A program made the translations under genes and the position numbers. Positions 26,413-33,058 of a stretch of 35,616 nt of DNA are shown here, in pieces. Under the pieces are notes generated by a model, which was not told the DNA's origin, searched no databases, and was given only the letters and a program-made list of their open reading frames with translations. This stretch comes from Clostridium_AQ sp900552125. Lineage in GTDB: Bacteria > Bacillota_I > Bacilli_A > Erysipelotrichales > Erysipelotrichaceae. Numbering within the stretch: the stretch's first letter is position 1; each line of letters opens with the position of its first letter. The DNA lies in assembly GCA_037892765.1 (NCBI GenBank), contig JBBKBW010000026.1. The stretch is one strand, 5' to 3'.

Positions 26413-27285
26413 ATGTTGGATTTTCGATTATATACATTCTTAACTTTATCTGAAACATTAAATTATACGAAAGCTGCAGACCTGTTATGCATCACACAGC
26501 CTGCAGTTTCTCAACATATTAAATATTTAGAAAAAGAATATGATTGTAAATTATTTTATTATAATGGAAAACAATTAACCCTAACAAATCAAGGACTATT
26601 TTTAGCAGAGAAAGTACGTTCTATGGCTGCGGATGAAAAAAAGATACGCGATTTACTGAAACAGGATCAAAAACCTCTAAGCCTTCGCTTTGGCGCAACA
26701 CTAACTATTGGTGAATTCATTCTCCCTGATAAGCTAAGCAAATATTTACATAAACACTCCGATACTTCGATATCCATGATCGTAGAAAACACTACTACCC
26801 TATTGCATATGCTTGATAATGGAGAAATCGGTTTTGCCTTTATTGAAGGATATTTTCCAAAGCATAGCTATGATTATAAATTATTTTCTCAAGAACGCTA
26901 TGTTGCAGTTAAAGGTAAAGAATACACATTACATAATGAAGTTCATTCTTTAAAAGATTTACTACAGGAAACACTCATCGTACGTGAAAGTGGAAGTGGA
27001 ACAAGAGAAATTTTAGAACGTAGTATGCAGGAAATCAATCAATCCATCAACGCTTTTGCAAAAGTAATCGAAATAGGAAATGTACAAGGCATTAAAACAT
27101 TAGTTAAACAAAATCATGGCATCACATTCCTATATGAAGCAGCAATTCGTGATGAAATAGAAAAAGGAGAACTGGAAGTCATTGATTTACATGATTTCCA
27201 CATTCTCCATGAATTTAATTACATTACTTTAAGAAATACAGTATTCAAAAATCAGTACAATGCTTTCTTTGAAGAAATGAAGTAG
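26413..27285 (+). CDS. LysR-family transcriptional regulator
   Basis: The 290-residue product has the N-terminal winged helix-turn-helix (about 1-60, AADLLCITQPAVSQHIKYLEKEYDCKLF) and a periplasmic-binding-protein-like effector domain (about 88-290). It is divergent from serC-serA and convergent with azlD-azlC, with repeated boxes in the intergenic region. Control of serine synthesis, or of the branched-chain amino acid exporter, is a reasonable inference. The effector cannot be read. GGAGATG serves as ribosome binding site. Its stop codon abuts the azlD stop codon. Confidence 0.92.
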   Translation: MLDFRLYTFLTLSETLNYTKAADLLCITQPAVSQHIKYLEKEYDCKLFYYNGKQLTLTNQGLFLAEKVRSMAADEKKIRDLLKQDQKPLSLRFGATLTIGEFILPDKLSKYLHKHSDTSISMIVENTTTLLHMLDNGEIGFAFIEGYFPKHSYDYKLFSQERYVAVKGKEYTLHNEVHSLKDLLQETLIVRESGSGTREILERSMQEINQSINAFAKVIEIGNVQGIKTLVKQNHGITFLYEAAIRDEIEKGELEVIDLHDFHILHEFNYITLRNTVFKNQYNAFFEEMK

Positions 27286-27618
27286 TTACACAAATATTAC
27301 TTGTACTAAAAACATATAAAAAATTGTTCCGCCAATAATACTGATCATATTATTTCGTTTCCATAAATGTAAAACAACAACGCATAAGATACCTAATACT
27401 TGAGGCAGACCATATGGGTATGTTAGAAATGAAGTATCTCTAATACAATAAACAATCAGACAAAACATGATTGCCATAGGTAACACATTTCCCAAATATA
27501 CAATCTTCTTTGGTAATACAGCAGTATTTTTAAAAATCATAAAAGGTAATGCTCGTGTAAGAAAGCTGCAGATTGCCACAACTCCAATGATCATTAAAGA
27601 ATCACTTATTCCAATCAT
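27286..27618 (-). CDS. azlD: AzlD-type branched-chain amino acid exporter subunit
   Basis: The start is taken at 27618 (MIGISDSLM), with AAAGGG eight bases before; a GTG at 27627 is less likely. The 110-residue product has about four hydrophobic segments and the AzlD signature near the N-terminus (TRALPFMIFKN). AzlD is the small partner of AzlC in exporting leucine, isoleucine, valine or analogues. It overlaps the azlC 3' end by 17 bases, indicating coupled translation. Its stop codon is directly adjacent to the LysR gene stop with no spacer. Confidence 0.88.
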   Translation of the reverse strand: MIGISDSLMIIGVVAICSFLTRALPFMIFKNTAVLPKKIVYLGNVLPMAIMFCLIVYCIRDTSFLTYPYGLPQVLGILCVVVLHLWKRNNMISIIGGTIFYMFLVQVIFV

Positions 27619-28300
27619 GATGATCACCCTTTTCTACTTTATCTTCAAAGATTACTAACATAATAACTAATAATATAAGAGCTGGTAATAAGAAATTAGA
27701 TAATTCAAAGAAAAACGCAGAGATAATTATCGCAAAAATCGCAAAGTAAACTGCAGTATGATTTTTAGTTGCGAGCCATTGTTCCACAAAAATGACTGTA
27801 AATAAAGCGGTCATCGCAAAATCAATTCCCGTTGTATCAAAAGGAATAACCGTACCAACACTTGCGCCAATAACAGATCCAATGATCCAGTACATCTGGT
27901 CAAGAAAAGAAACATAAAACATTAAATGCCTACTTTCTTCACTTTCTTTATTCGGTATCGCACATAATAAAGAATATGTTTCATCTGACAACGAAAAAAT
28001 CATATACCATTTCTTCTTCCCCATTTTTGGAAAAATATTTAAAAATGATAGTCCATAAAACAACTGTCTTGCGTTAACAGTTAATGTCACTAGAGCTGCT
28101 TCTATCAAAGAAAATCCGCTATGAAAGAAAGTTAACAACACAAACTGCATACTTCCTGCATACACTATTAAGCTTATCAAAAATGCCCAAATCATAGAAT
28201 AACCTTGTTTTTGGCATAAGATACCAAAAGCAATCCCTAAAAATACATATCCAACCATAACTGGAAATGATAAACGAAATGCTTGTTTTATAGTACTCAT
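27602..28300 (-). CDS. azlC: AzlC-type branched-chain amino acid exporter subunit
   Basis: The start is the ATG at 28300 (MSTIKQAFRLSFPVMVGY) after GAGGGGTG. The 232-residue integral membrane protein shows the AzlC pattern: PVMVGYVFLGIAFG, YAGSMQFVLL and LTVNARQLFYGLSF, with the motif ending in DETY (LSDETYSLL). It forms the large subunit of the AzlCD exporter. It is the first gene of azlC-azlD. The LysR gene downstream on the other strand may regulate it. Confidence 0.92.
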   Translation of the reverse strand: MSTIKQAFRLSFPVMVGYVFLGIAFGILCQKQGYSMIWAFLISLIVYAGSMQFVLLTFFHSGFSLIEAALVTLTVNARQLFYGLSFLNIFPKMGKKKWYMIFSLSDETYSLLCAIPNKESEESRHLMFYVSFLDQMYWIIGSVIGASVGTVIPFDTTGIDFAMTALFTVIFVEQWLATKNHTAVYFAIFAIIISAFFFELSNFLLPALILLVIMLVIFEDKVEKGDHHDWNK

Positions 28301-28377
28301 AATTTCACCCCTCAAAGTTTTGTTTATATTTTAGTTGATTTTCACACATATGTCCACACAATAATTTTTAAAAATGA

Positions 28378-28407
28378 TTGACAAAATAAAACTATTTATG
28401 GTATATT
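28378..28407 (+). promoter_or_regulatory. tRNA-Ala promoter
   Basis: TTGACA (28378-28383), an 18-base spacer and TATATT (28402-28407) lie about 19 bases upstream of the mature tRNA 5' end. Confidence 0.75.
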
Positions 28408-28425
28408 GTTTAAGCAATCAGTTAT

Positions 28426-28501
28426 GGGGTGTTAGCTCAGCTGGGAGAGCACCTGCCTTGCACGCAGGGGGTCATCGGTTCGATTCCGATACGCTCCACC
28501 A
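28426..28501 (+). tRNA. tRNA-Ala(UGC)
   Basis: The 76 bases fold as a cloverleaf. The acceptor arm pairs GGGGTGT with ACGCTCC (two G-U pairs), with an encoded ACCA end. The D arm holds AGCTCAGCTGGGAGAGC. The anticodon stem CCTGC/GCAGG carries loop CTTGCAC with anticodon TGC at 28459-28461. The T arm contains GGTTCGATTCC. It is a lone tRNA gene at the junction between the conserved backbone and the accessory block. Confidence 0.97.
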
Positions 28502-28511
28502 TGGTAGATTC

Positions 28512-28549
28512 AGTCGAACTGCTTATTAATAGGCATTCGACTTTTTTTG
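28512..28549 (+). terminator. Terminator of tRNA-Ala
   Basis: AGTCGAA and TTCGACT form a stem, extended by TGC/GCA, followed by TTTTTTT. It lies 10 bases past the CCA end. Confidence 0.85.
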
Positions 28550-28579
28550 ATTAAAAGAAAAAAGTTATAAGAATAAAGT

Positions 28580-28621
28580 AGGCGTCATTACAGTAAAAAC
28601 CCTGTATTTGATGCCTTTTTT
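28580..28621 (+). terminator. Second terminator-like hairpin before the accessory block
   Basis: AGGCGTCATTACAG (28580-28593) pairs with CTGTATTTGATGCCT (28602-28616) around a short A-rich loop, followed by TTTTTT. It may be a terminator that insulates the block, the trimmed end of the inserted element, or a leader attenuator for the gene at 28657. Confidence 0.6.
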
Positions 28622-28656
28622 CTATATTAAGAGCTGGTGAGGAGGAAAAAAAAGAT

Positions 28657-28983
28657 ATGAAACAAAAGAAACCAATCAAGAAGAAAAGGATGTACTATGC
28701 TTCAGACGAAGATGAAGCAAAAATTCTAGCATTAGCAGAAAGAATGGATATGCCAAAATCCAGATGTGTGAAAAGATGTATGCTTGCTATCTCTGAAACT
28801 CCAATTTTGGAGTATGTTATGAAACATGGAGTTCTACTTAATACTTGTGCAGAATCCTTCTTATATTACTTAACAATGATAGAAGTAGTAGATAAAGTAA
28901 TTGATCAGCTTAAGCGCCAAGGAACTAAAATAGAATTAGATAATTCAAATATTGATATAAGTGGAATCAAAAAGTTTCGATAA
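28657..28983 (+). CDS. Small basic protein, possible ribbon-helix-helix DNA binder, 108 aa
   Basis: GAGGAGG precedes the ATG. The N-terminus is very basic (MKQKKPIKKKRMYYAS), followed by DEDEAKILALAERMDMPKSRCVKRCML. That resembles the strand-helix-helix start of ribbon-helix-helix proteins such as MobC-type relaxosome accessories or small repressors. The C-terminal half is helical (TMIEVVDKVIDQLKRQGTKIELD) and could dimerise. It is the first gene after the tRNA. No relaxase is visible in this window, so a mobilisation role is only a guess. Confidence 0.7.
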   Translation: MKQKKPIKKKRMYYASDEDEAKILALAERMDMPKSRCVKRCMLAISETPILEYVMKHGVLLNTCAESFLYYLTMIEVVDKVIDQLKRQGTKIELDNSNIDISGIKKFR

Positions 28984-28985
28984 GA

Positions 28986-29164
28986 ATGTACGGAGATAAT
29001 ATTGAAGCAGAAGGAGCAAAATCAATAGTGAGTGAAAAATTTCACTCCAAAAGGTCAAAAAAAACATCCATGTGAATGAAACGAATAAGAGTCCCAGAAA
29101 ATGGAATAACCTTTGGAGGAAAAACGGTAAAGAGTCAGATGAACAAATGATTGAGGTCGATTGA
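28986..29164 (+). pseudogene. Broken small gene (frameshift in an A8 tract)
   Basis: The frame from 28986 (MYGDNIEAEGAKSIVSEK) stops after 29 codons. Adding one base in the A8 run at 29057-29064 would join it to a second open stretch (HVNETNKSPRKWNNLWRKNG, ending EQMIEVD and a stop at 29162-29164). That gives about 59 residues, lysine-rich and hydrophilic. The single-base deletion is inferred from the continuity; a sequencing error in the homopolymer would look the same. It follows the 108-aa gene by two bases. No family recognised. Confidence 0.4.
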
Positions 29165-29196
29165 ATGAAGATATTAATAAAACAGGAGGAAATGCT

Positions 29197-29896
29197 ATGA
29201 CTTTAAGAGAATTTTTGAGAAAAGGAAATCTGGGATTTTGTGAATGTAAACTTACGATCGAAGATGCTGAGAAGATGCTGAAAAGTGTTATTGCTATGAA
29301 GCAGAATATGAATATGTGTCTGAGGTTGATATTGATGAGCATTTTGATACATCCGATAACCTGATACAGCTGAATTCTATCGTGCTGGAAACTTGGTGGG
29401 CAGAAATAATGGAAAAAACAATCAATAAATTTATGATCTATTCTGATTTTGATTCAAAATGCACCATAAATATTACACTTATTGATTCTGATGAACCGGC
29501 ATATATGGATAATATGAAATATGATACCGAAAAGCCTGCGTATAAGATTCTGGAACATTTGTATGATCTAGAAGAAGATAAGGAAACTTTAAAAATTTGT
29601 AAAACTAACGGATTGGATAATTTGGATATGCTTTCTACATATATACATACATGCGTCCAGGATATCTTGATGGGAAATCACAGGAAGAGAAGCTGCAAAT
29701 CATCACAAAAACAATGGAAGAAAGCGTTGAATGGAATATTGAAAAATTGAAGAAATACTATCAGGTATATGGAAACTATAGAGAATATCTTCTAGCAGAC
29801 TGCGAAGATGATGAAGAAAAAGAAAAAATTCAGGACTGGCTGAAAATGTGTGAGCAGACGAACATGGAGGATGAATCATGGAAAAAGAAGATGTAA
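29197..29896 (+). pseudogene. Broken accessory gene with two frameshifts
   Basis: AGGAGG precedes the ATG at 29197 (MTLREFLRKGNLGF). An exact 11-base tandem duplication, GAAGATGCTGA at 29260-29270 and 29271-29281, shifts the frame. Removing one copy joins TIEDAEK directly to CYCYEAEYEYVSEVDIDEHF in the next long frame. A second shift lies near 29636-29656 in a TATATACATACAT tract, after which MRPGYLDGKSQEEKLQ continues to the stop at 29896. The restored product would be about 229 residues, acidic, with no recognised domain. The last 19 bases overlap the DUF2786-like gene. Confidence 0.6.
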
Positions 29897-30554
29897 TCAG
29901 AAAGATAAAAAAACTGATGTCAATCTCTAATGATGCTTCGGCTTCAGATCAGGAGATACAGCTTGCAGTATATAGGGCTAATAAGCTGAGAATTAAATAT
30001 AAAATCGCAGAAGCCGATCTGTTCAAACATGTGAAGAGCGAAGAGGTCATCTATAAGACCTTGAATCATAAAAGCAGCGGCTATATACAATGGGACTTAC
30101 AGGTCCTAGCAGAAAATTTTAAATGCAGATCTGCATTTAAAGGTAAGGTAAACCGCAACGATGTTTTGTTCAGCATCATAGGACTAAAAGAAGATGTAGA
30201 AATATGTGTTCCTGTGGCGGAAGGACTGATCTATTATCTTTCAGAAGTCCTGAACGATTTTAAGCAATGCTATATCAGTAATAGCGATTTCAGGATATAT
30301 AAGCGGGATTATCTGGCAGGTTTTGCTAATGGACTAAAAAAAAACAGCTTAATTAGCTTCTGCTTGATATGAAACTGGAGGAAAAATGTGAACTTGCAGT
30401 TACAGGAGTACCTGCTCCAGTACAAGAATGGTTTAAAGAAAATGTCCATGTAAGGAAAAGAGAGCTTAGCGTTTCGGATGTTAATGCCTTTACATTGGGG
30501 GAAAAGCATGGAATTGAATATGACATCGGTCGCAAGGATCTTATCGAAGGATGA
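29878..30554 (+). pseudogene. Broken DUF2786-type gene
   Basis: The N-terminus (EDVIRKIKKLMSISNDASASDQEIQLAVYRANKLRIKYKI) fits the DUF2786 domain found in phage and plasmid proteins of unknown function. The intact frame reads to YLAGFANGLKK and then shifts in an A9 run (30336-30344), ending early at 30372. In the frame one base back, after an in-frame TAG at 30354-30356, the expected tail resumes (MKLEEKCELAVTGVPAPVQ, ending EYDIGRKDLIEG) to 30554. Two lesions, a frameshift and a stop codon, make a real pseudogene likely. An intact 164-residue N-terminal product could still be made. Confidence 0.7.
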
Positions 30555-30588
30555 CGGATTAGCTGATTTTGCAAAGGAAGGTGATTTG

Positions 30589-30978
30589 ATGAAAGGTCCG
30601 GGAATCAAAGATTATTGTGATGCTATTGAAGATATGAAGAAAGAAGCACAGAAAGAAGGAAAGACTTTTATAGAAGTAAACTCTAAGGAATTACATGCTA
30701 AGGTTAGACCGAAACATGCGACAATGCCTACCTGCTGTCAGGCAATCTATAAATATATGCTGGAAGGCGATGAGATTTTAAGAAAGCCTAAAGGCAGAAC
30801 AGGGCTTGGTTCCCGATTAACGGTAAGATACTATATTGAGGGATTAGAGAAAAGAAATCGAATGTTTCCCAGTAAAAAAAGAGGTCGCCCAGCAAAGAGC
30901 GAAGAAGAAAAACTTGCAGAAAAGATAGCCAGAAAAAAGAAAAATACTAAGGAATTGCGAGAACTTGTCAAAATCTAG
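30589..30978 (+). CDS. Basic protein with AT-hook-like motif, 129 aa
   Basis: The ATG at 30589 follows GGAAGGTG; earlier starts would lie in the preceding broken gene. The product begins MKGPGIKDYCDAIEDMKKEA. Its central part (about 35-90, KVRPKHATMPTCCQAIYKYMLEG, then GRTGLGSRLTVRYYI) looks like a compact helical DNA-binding fold. KKRGRPAKS at 97-104 is an AT-hook-type minor-groove motif, followed by a very basic helix (KIARKKKNTKEL). It is probably a nucleoid or regulatory protein of the element. Family not recognised. Confidence 0.7.
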   Translation: MKGPGIKDYCDAIEDMKKEAQKEGKTFIEVNSKELHAKVRPKHATMPTCCQAIYKYMLEGDEILRKPKGRTGLGSRLTVRYYIEGLEKRNRMFPSKKRGRPAKSEEEKLAEKIARKKKNTKELRELVKI

Positions 30979-30988
30979 TTAGGAGTTC

Positions 30989-31273
30989 ATGGCTGGGAAA
31001 CAACTGAAGACAAAGACTTTATTGTAGCATGCAATGAGAACAGGCATTGGTGATAAACGACAGGGAGTAAAGAGAGGAAAAACAGAGACATTGTCAGCAC
31101 AATTGATTGAATTATTAAAACATATGGATGATGCTTCCGTTCATTACAGTATCTCTTTCAATGATTCAATCGTATATCGTAGACAGTGGAATGAAATTCC
31201 TAGAACTGTAAAAAATAGCTTAAATATGAGTGTTATTTTAGCTGATAAAAAAGGCAGAATCAAGGAATTGTAG
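30989..31273 (+). pseudogene. Small gene with an in-frame TAG near its start
   Basis: AGGAG lies three bases before the ATG at 30989 (MAGKQLKTKTLL). Codon 13 is TAG (31025-31027). The same frame then stays open for 82 codons (HAMRTGIGDKRQGVKRGK, ending ADKKGRIKEL). An ATG at 31034 is in frame but has no ribosome binding site. Either the gene is broken by a nonsense change or a shorter product starts at 31034. No family is recognised; the middle (SVHYSISFNDSIVYRRQWNEI) looks folded. Confidence 0.45.
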
Positions 31274-31310
31274 GAACTGTCAGCCTAGAAGTCAGATAGA
31301 GAAACATAAA

Positions 31311-31397
31311 ATGGATGAAATGAGAAAAATAGCCATCTTCTTACTTGTCAACATGGCAGCATTCATCAGTTATTTATTTGGGAAAAAACGAGGATAG
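31311..31397 (+). CDS. Possible 28-aa single-pass membrane peptide
   Basis: The frame encodes one hydrophobic helix (IAIFLLVNMAAFISYLF) flanked by MDEMRK and GKKRG. The upstream AGAGAAA is a weak ribosome binding site. A small perfect hairpin (GCGGT-AAA-ACCGC) follows the stop, in front of the next gene's strong site. It could be a real membrane peptide or chance. Confidence 0.35.
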   Translation: MDEMRKIAIFLLVNMAAFISYLFGKKRG

Positions 31398-31423
31398 CGG
31401 TAAAACCGCAGGGAGGAATAAAA

Positions 31424-31645
31424 ATGAAAAAGAATAGATATTTTAAAGCAAGTCTTATACCACATTCAGAAGAAGAACTGATCCATAATACATTCGTGCT
31501 TTATGTGGCAGGAATTCTAGAACTAGTCATGATAGCTATATTGCAGGGAGAATTCAATCTTGTAAGCATCAGCTGTTTATGCATAGCAGGTATGCTTTTA
31601 TGTATCTGTGCCTATAAGTTCGGCATGAATTCTAAAACCAAGTAA
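31424..31645 (+). CDS. Two-helix membrane protein, 73 aa
   Basis: GGGAGG precedes the ATG. After a basic, polar start (MKKNRYFKASLIPHSEEE) come two hydrophobic helices, about 26-43 (LYVAGILELVMIAIL) and 47-66 (LVSISCLCIAGMLLCICAY), with a short acidic turn. The end is KFGMNSKTK. It is likely an inner-membrane hairpin with both ends in the cytoplasm. Role unknown. Confidence 0.65.
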   Translation: MKKNRYFKASLIPHSEEELIHNTFVLYVAGILELVMIAILQGEFNLVSISCLCIAGMLLCICAYKFGMNSKTK

Positions 31646-31659
31646 GTTAAGTTCAAGAA

Positions 31660-31769
31660 GGATTTCTTCCTTCATGGTAGATTGTCATAATTAAATAAAA
31701 TGATTCATACTTCCCTTTCCTCCATATTCTATAAAAAACTATGGCAGTCTACCACGAGGGAAGGAGTCT
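31660..31769 (+). ncRNA. Candidate structured RNA: 30-bp imperfect hairpin
   Basis: The arms are 31660-31689 and 31740-31769. Of 30 opposed positions, 23 are Watson-Crick pairs, 6 are G-U in plus-strand RNA, and one is A-C. Loop 31690-31739 is 50 bases and pyrimidine-rich at its centre (CTTCCCTTTCCTCC). The hairpin is not followed by a T-run, so it is not a simple terminator. It lies between two plus-strand genes, ending 22 bases before the ATG at 31792. The loop could alternatively pair with GGGAAGGAG in the right arm or with the nearby AAAGGAG site. Function is not known; a cis regulator, a small RNA or a short inverted-repeat element are options. Confidence 0.5.
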
Positions 31770-31791
31770 AAAAAAGAAAAGGAGAATGAGT

Positions 31792-31935
31792 ATGAAGTTT
31801 TGTGAATTAATGAATGTATATGATTTTACATCCCCTTTATTTGTGATTGATGAAGGGAAAACAGTATATAACGAAATCGAAGATGATTTGGATCCAATTT
31901 TTGATTTTAAAATAGAAAATGGTATCAAGAAGTAA
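31792..31935 (+). CDS. Small acidic protein, 47 aa
   Basis: AAAGGAG stands before the ATG at 31792 (MKFCELMNVYDFTSP); an ATG six bases earlier is too close to that site. The product is acidic (DEGKTVYNEIEDDLDPIFDF) and resembles short phage-type hypothetical proteins. It lies just after the long hairpin, which may control it. Confidence 0.55.
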   Translation: MKFCELMNVYDFTSPLFVIDEGKTVYNEIEDDLDPIFDFKIENGIKK

Positions 31936-32072
31936 AGAATCACAATGTGATGAGTTTTCATCCTAATAAAGATACAGAAACTGGAATGACGTTCTTAATG
32001 GTTTATTTGAATAGATCTATACTTGATAAAAAAGTGCTTGATTATCTCCAAATAAAAGAAAGAAGGATATAT

Positions 32073-32435
32073 ATGGAATTAGATGAAAGTGAAAAATATC
32101 TGATCGACTTTTATAGAAGCTTAAATTCTTTAAGAAAAAATTTCTTTTTGAGCCTAATCAAGGTAGCACAAAGATATATCGAACAATCTGAAAGAGAACG
32201 GAAATCAAAGCAGAAAAAAGGAATAATGGATGCAAAAGAGCGGGGAATCAAATTTGGGAGACCTGTCCTGAAAAGACCAGATGGATATAAAGAAATTGCA
32301 GAAAAATATCTAAATGCAGAATTAAGTACACGGGAAGCGGCAGCTATGCTTAAAGTTTCGCAGACTACATTCTTAAAGTGGTACAAAGAGGATCTAAAGA
32401 TTGAAGGGAGGATAAGAACTAATGAAGGGGTTTAG
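32073..32435 (+). CDS. Resolvase C-terminal/HTH-like protein lacking a catalytic domain, 120 aa
   Basis: GAAGGA precedes the ATG at 32073; the frame is open upstream to 31947 but without a ribosome binding site. Residues about 25-64 (ending SERERKSKQKKGIMDAKERG and the GRP at 62-64) match the end of the long helix and the arm of serine resolvases/invertases. Residues about 71-108 (YKEIAEKYLNAELSTREAAAMLKVSQTTFLKWYKED) match their helix-turn-helix. The catalytic domain with its nucleophilic serine (YARVST type) is absent. It may be a truncated recombinase or a domesticated DNA-binding protein. It overlaps the next gene by 14 bases. Confidence 0.7.
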   Translation: MELDESEKYLIDFYRSLNSLRKNFFLSLIKVAQRYIEQSERERKSKQKKGIMDAKERGIKFGRPVLKRPDGYKEIAEKYLNAELSTREAAAMLKVSQTTFLKWYKEDLKIEGRIRTNEGV

Positions 32436-32757
32436 AGTATGGGATAAAAAAGAACAAAAGATGCACTATGACGAATTTCTTATCGGAACGGATGGAGAAC
32501 TATATAAGCTTCAGGAATATGTTAACCTGGATGATAAGAGATATCTGATAGAAGCTGTTCCAGCAGCAATCCGACGCTACATGGTCATGCAGCAGTACAT
32601 TCAATGTGATAGAAATGGTGTTCCATTATATGAGCAGGATATCGTGATAAATGAAAAGGGAAATAAGGTCATACTTGATAATGAGAAAATTATATCTCTT
32701 CATGCAGAGATTGGGTCATATATCTGCATAGGAAATACATTTGAAACAGGAGAATAA
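32422..32757 (+). CDS. YopX-family phage protein
   Basis: The 111-residue product opens FRVWDKKEQKMHYDEF and continues with VMQQYIQCDRNGVPLYEQDIVIN, VILDNEK and YICIGNTFE. This matches the YopX pattern (RxWDxxxKxM, the D-x-x-G-x-x-x-Y-E-x-D-I-V motif and a late GNxxE). YopX proteins are common in Firmicutes prophages and plasmids, with no established function. GGGAGG precedes the ATG, and the start overlaps the resolvase-like gene, so the two are probably cotranscribed. Confidence 0.88.
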   Translation: MKGFRVWDKKEQKMHYDEFLIGTDGELYKLQEYVNLDDKRYLIEAVPAAIRRYMVMQQYIQCDRNGVPLYEQDIVINEKGNKVILDNEKIISLHAEIGSYICIGNTFETGE

Positions 32758-32760
32758 TGT

Positions 32761-32994
32761 ATGAAAGAGATTTTTTCAAAGCAGCAATTATTGGCACTGA
32801 AAAGATATGGAAATACGGTCATATCGGAAGAATGCTACAGGAAATATGGAAGAAAGGCAATAAAAGAATTCTGTGAAAAAGAAGCGGGCTTAAAAGTCAG
32901 GGTGATTAAAAAGATAGATGATTTCATATGTGAAGATTGCCCCTCTCCTACCCGCAGGGAAATAACAAAAACTATTATTATCGAAGCGCTATGA
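32761..32994 (+). CDS. Small protein of unknown function, 77 aa
   Basis: It begins three bases after the YopX-like gene stop, with AGGAGAA as ribosome binding site. The product is basic and helical at first (KEIFSKQQLLALKRYGNTV), with CEKEAGLKV in the middle and CEDCPSPTRREITKTI near the end. Four cysteines are present, but only CEDC is a CxxC pair, so a zinc site is uncertain. No family recognised. Confidence 0.6.
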   Translation: MKEIFSKQQLLALKRYGNTVISEECYRKYGRKAIKEFCEKEAGLKVRVIKKIDDFICEDCPSPTRREITKTIIIEAL

Positions 32995-33010
32995 TGCAAA
33001 AGAATTTTTC

Positions 33011-33030
33011 TACTTTCATTTGTGAAAGTA
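33011..33030 (+). repeat. Short perfect hairpin upstream of the 173-aa membrane gene
   Basis: TACTTTCA and TGAAAGTA form an 8-bp stem with a 4-base loop, about 30 bases before the start at 33059. No T-run follows on either strand, so it is more likely a regulatory or processing site than a terminator. Confidence 0.4.
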
Positions 33031-33058
33031 ATGGACATAAAAAGGAGGAAGATGATAT

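Noticed and set aside
30309..30608. Minus-strand frames of 73-99 codons across the DUF2786-type gene
   Set aside because: They lack ribosome binding sites, and the plus strand shows clear family similarity over the same bases.
30354..31027. Two in-frame TAG codons in accessory genes suggested TAG recoding as in some phages
   Set aside because: Neighbouring genes of the same block end with TAG at natural positions (30978, 31273, 32435), so TAG works as a stop here.
31660..31769. Retron msr-msd or invertible promoter
   Set aside because: No reverse transcriptase lies nearby, and the only recombinase-like gene lacks a catalytic domain. The arms differ at 7 of 30 positions, whereas active inversion sites would be near-identical.
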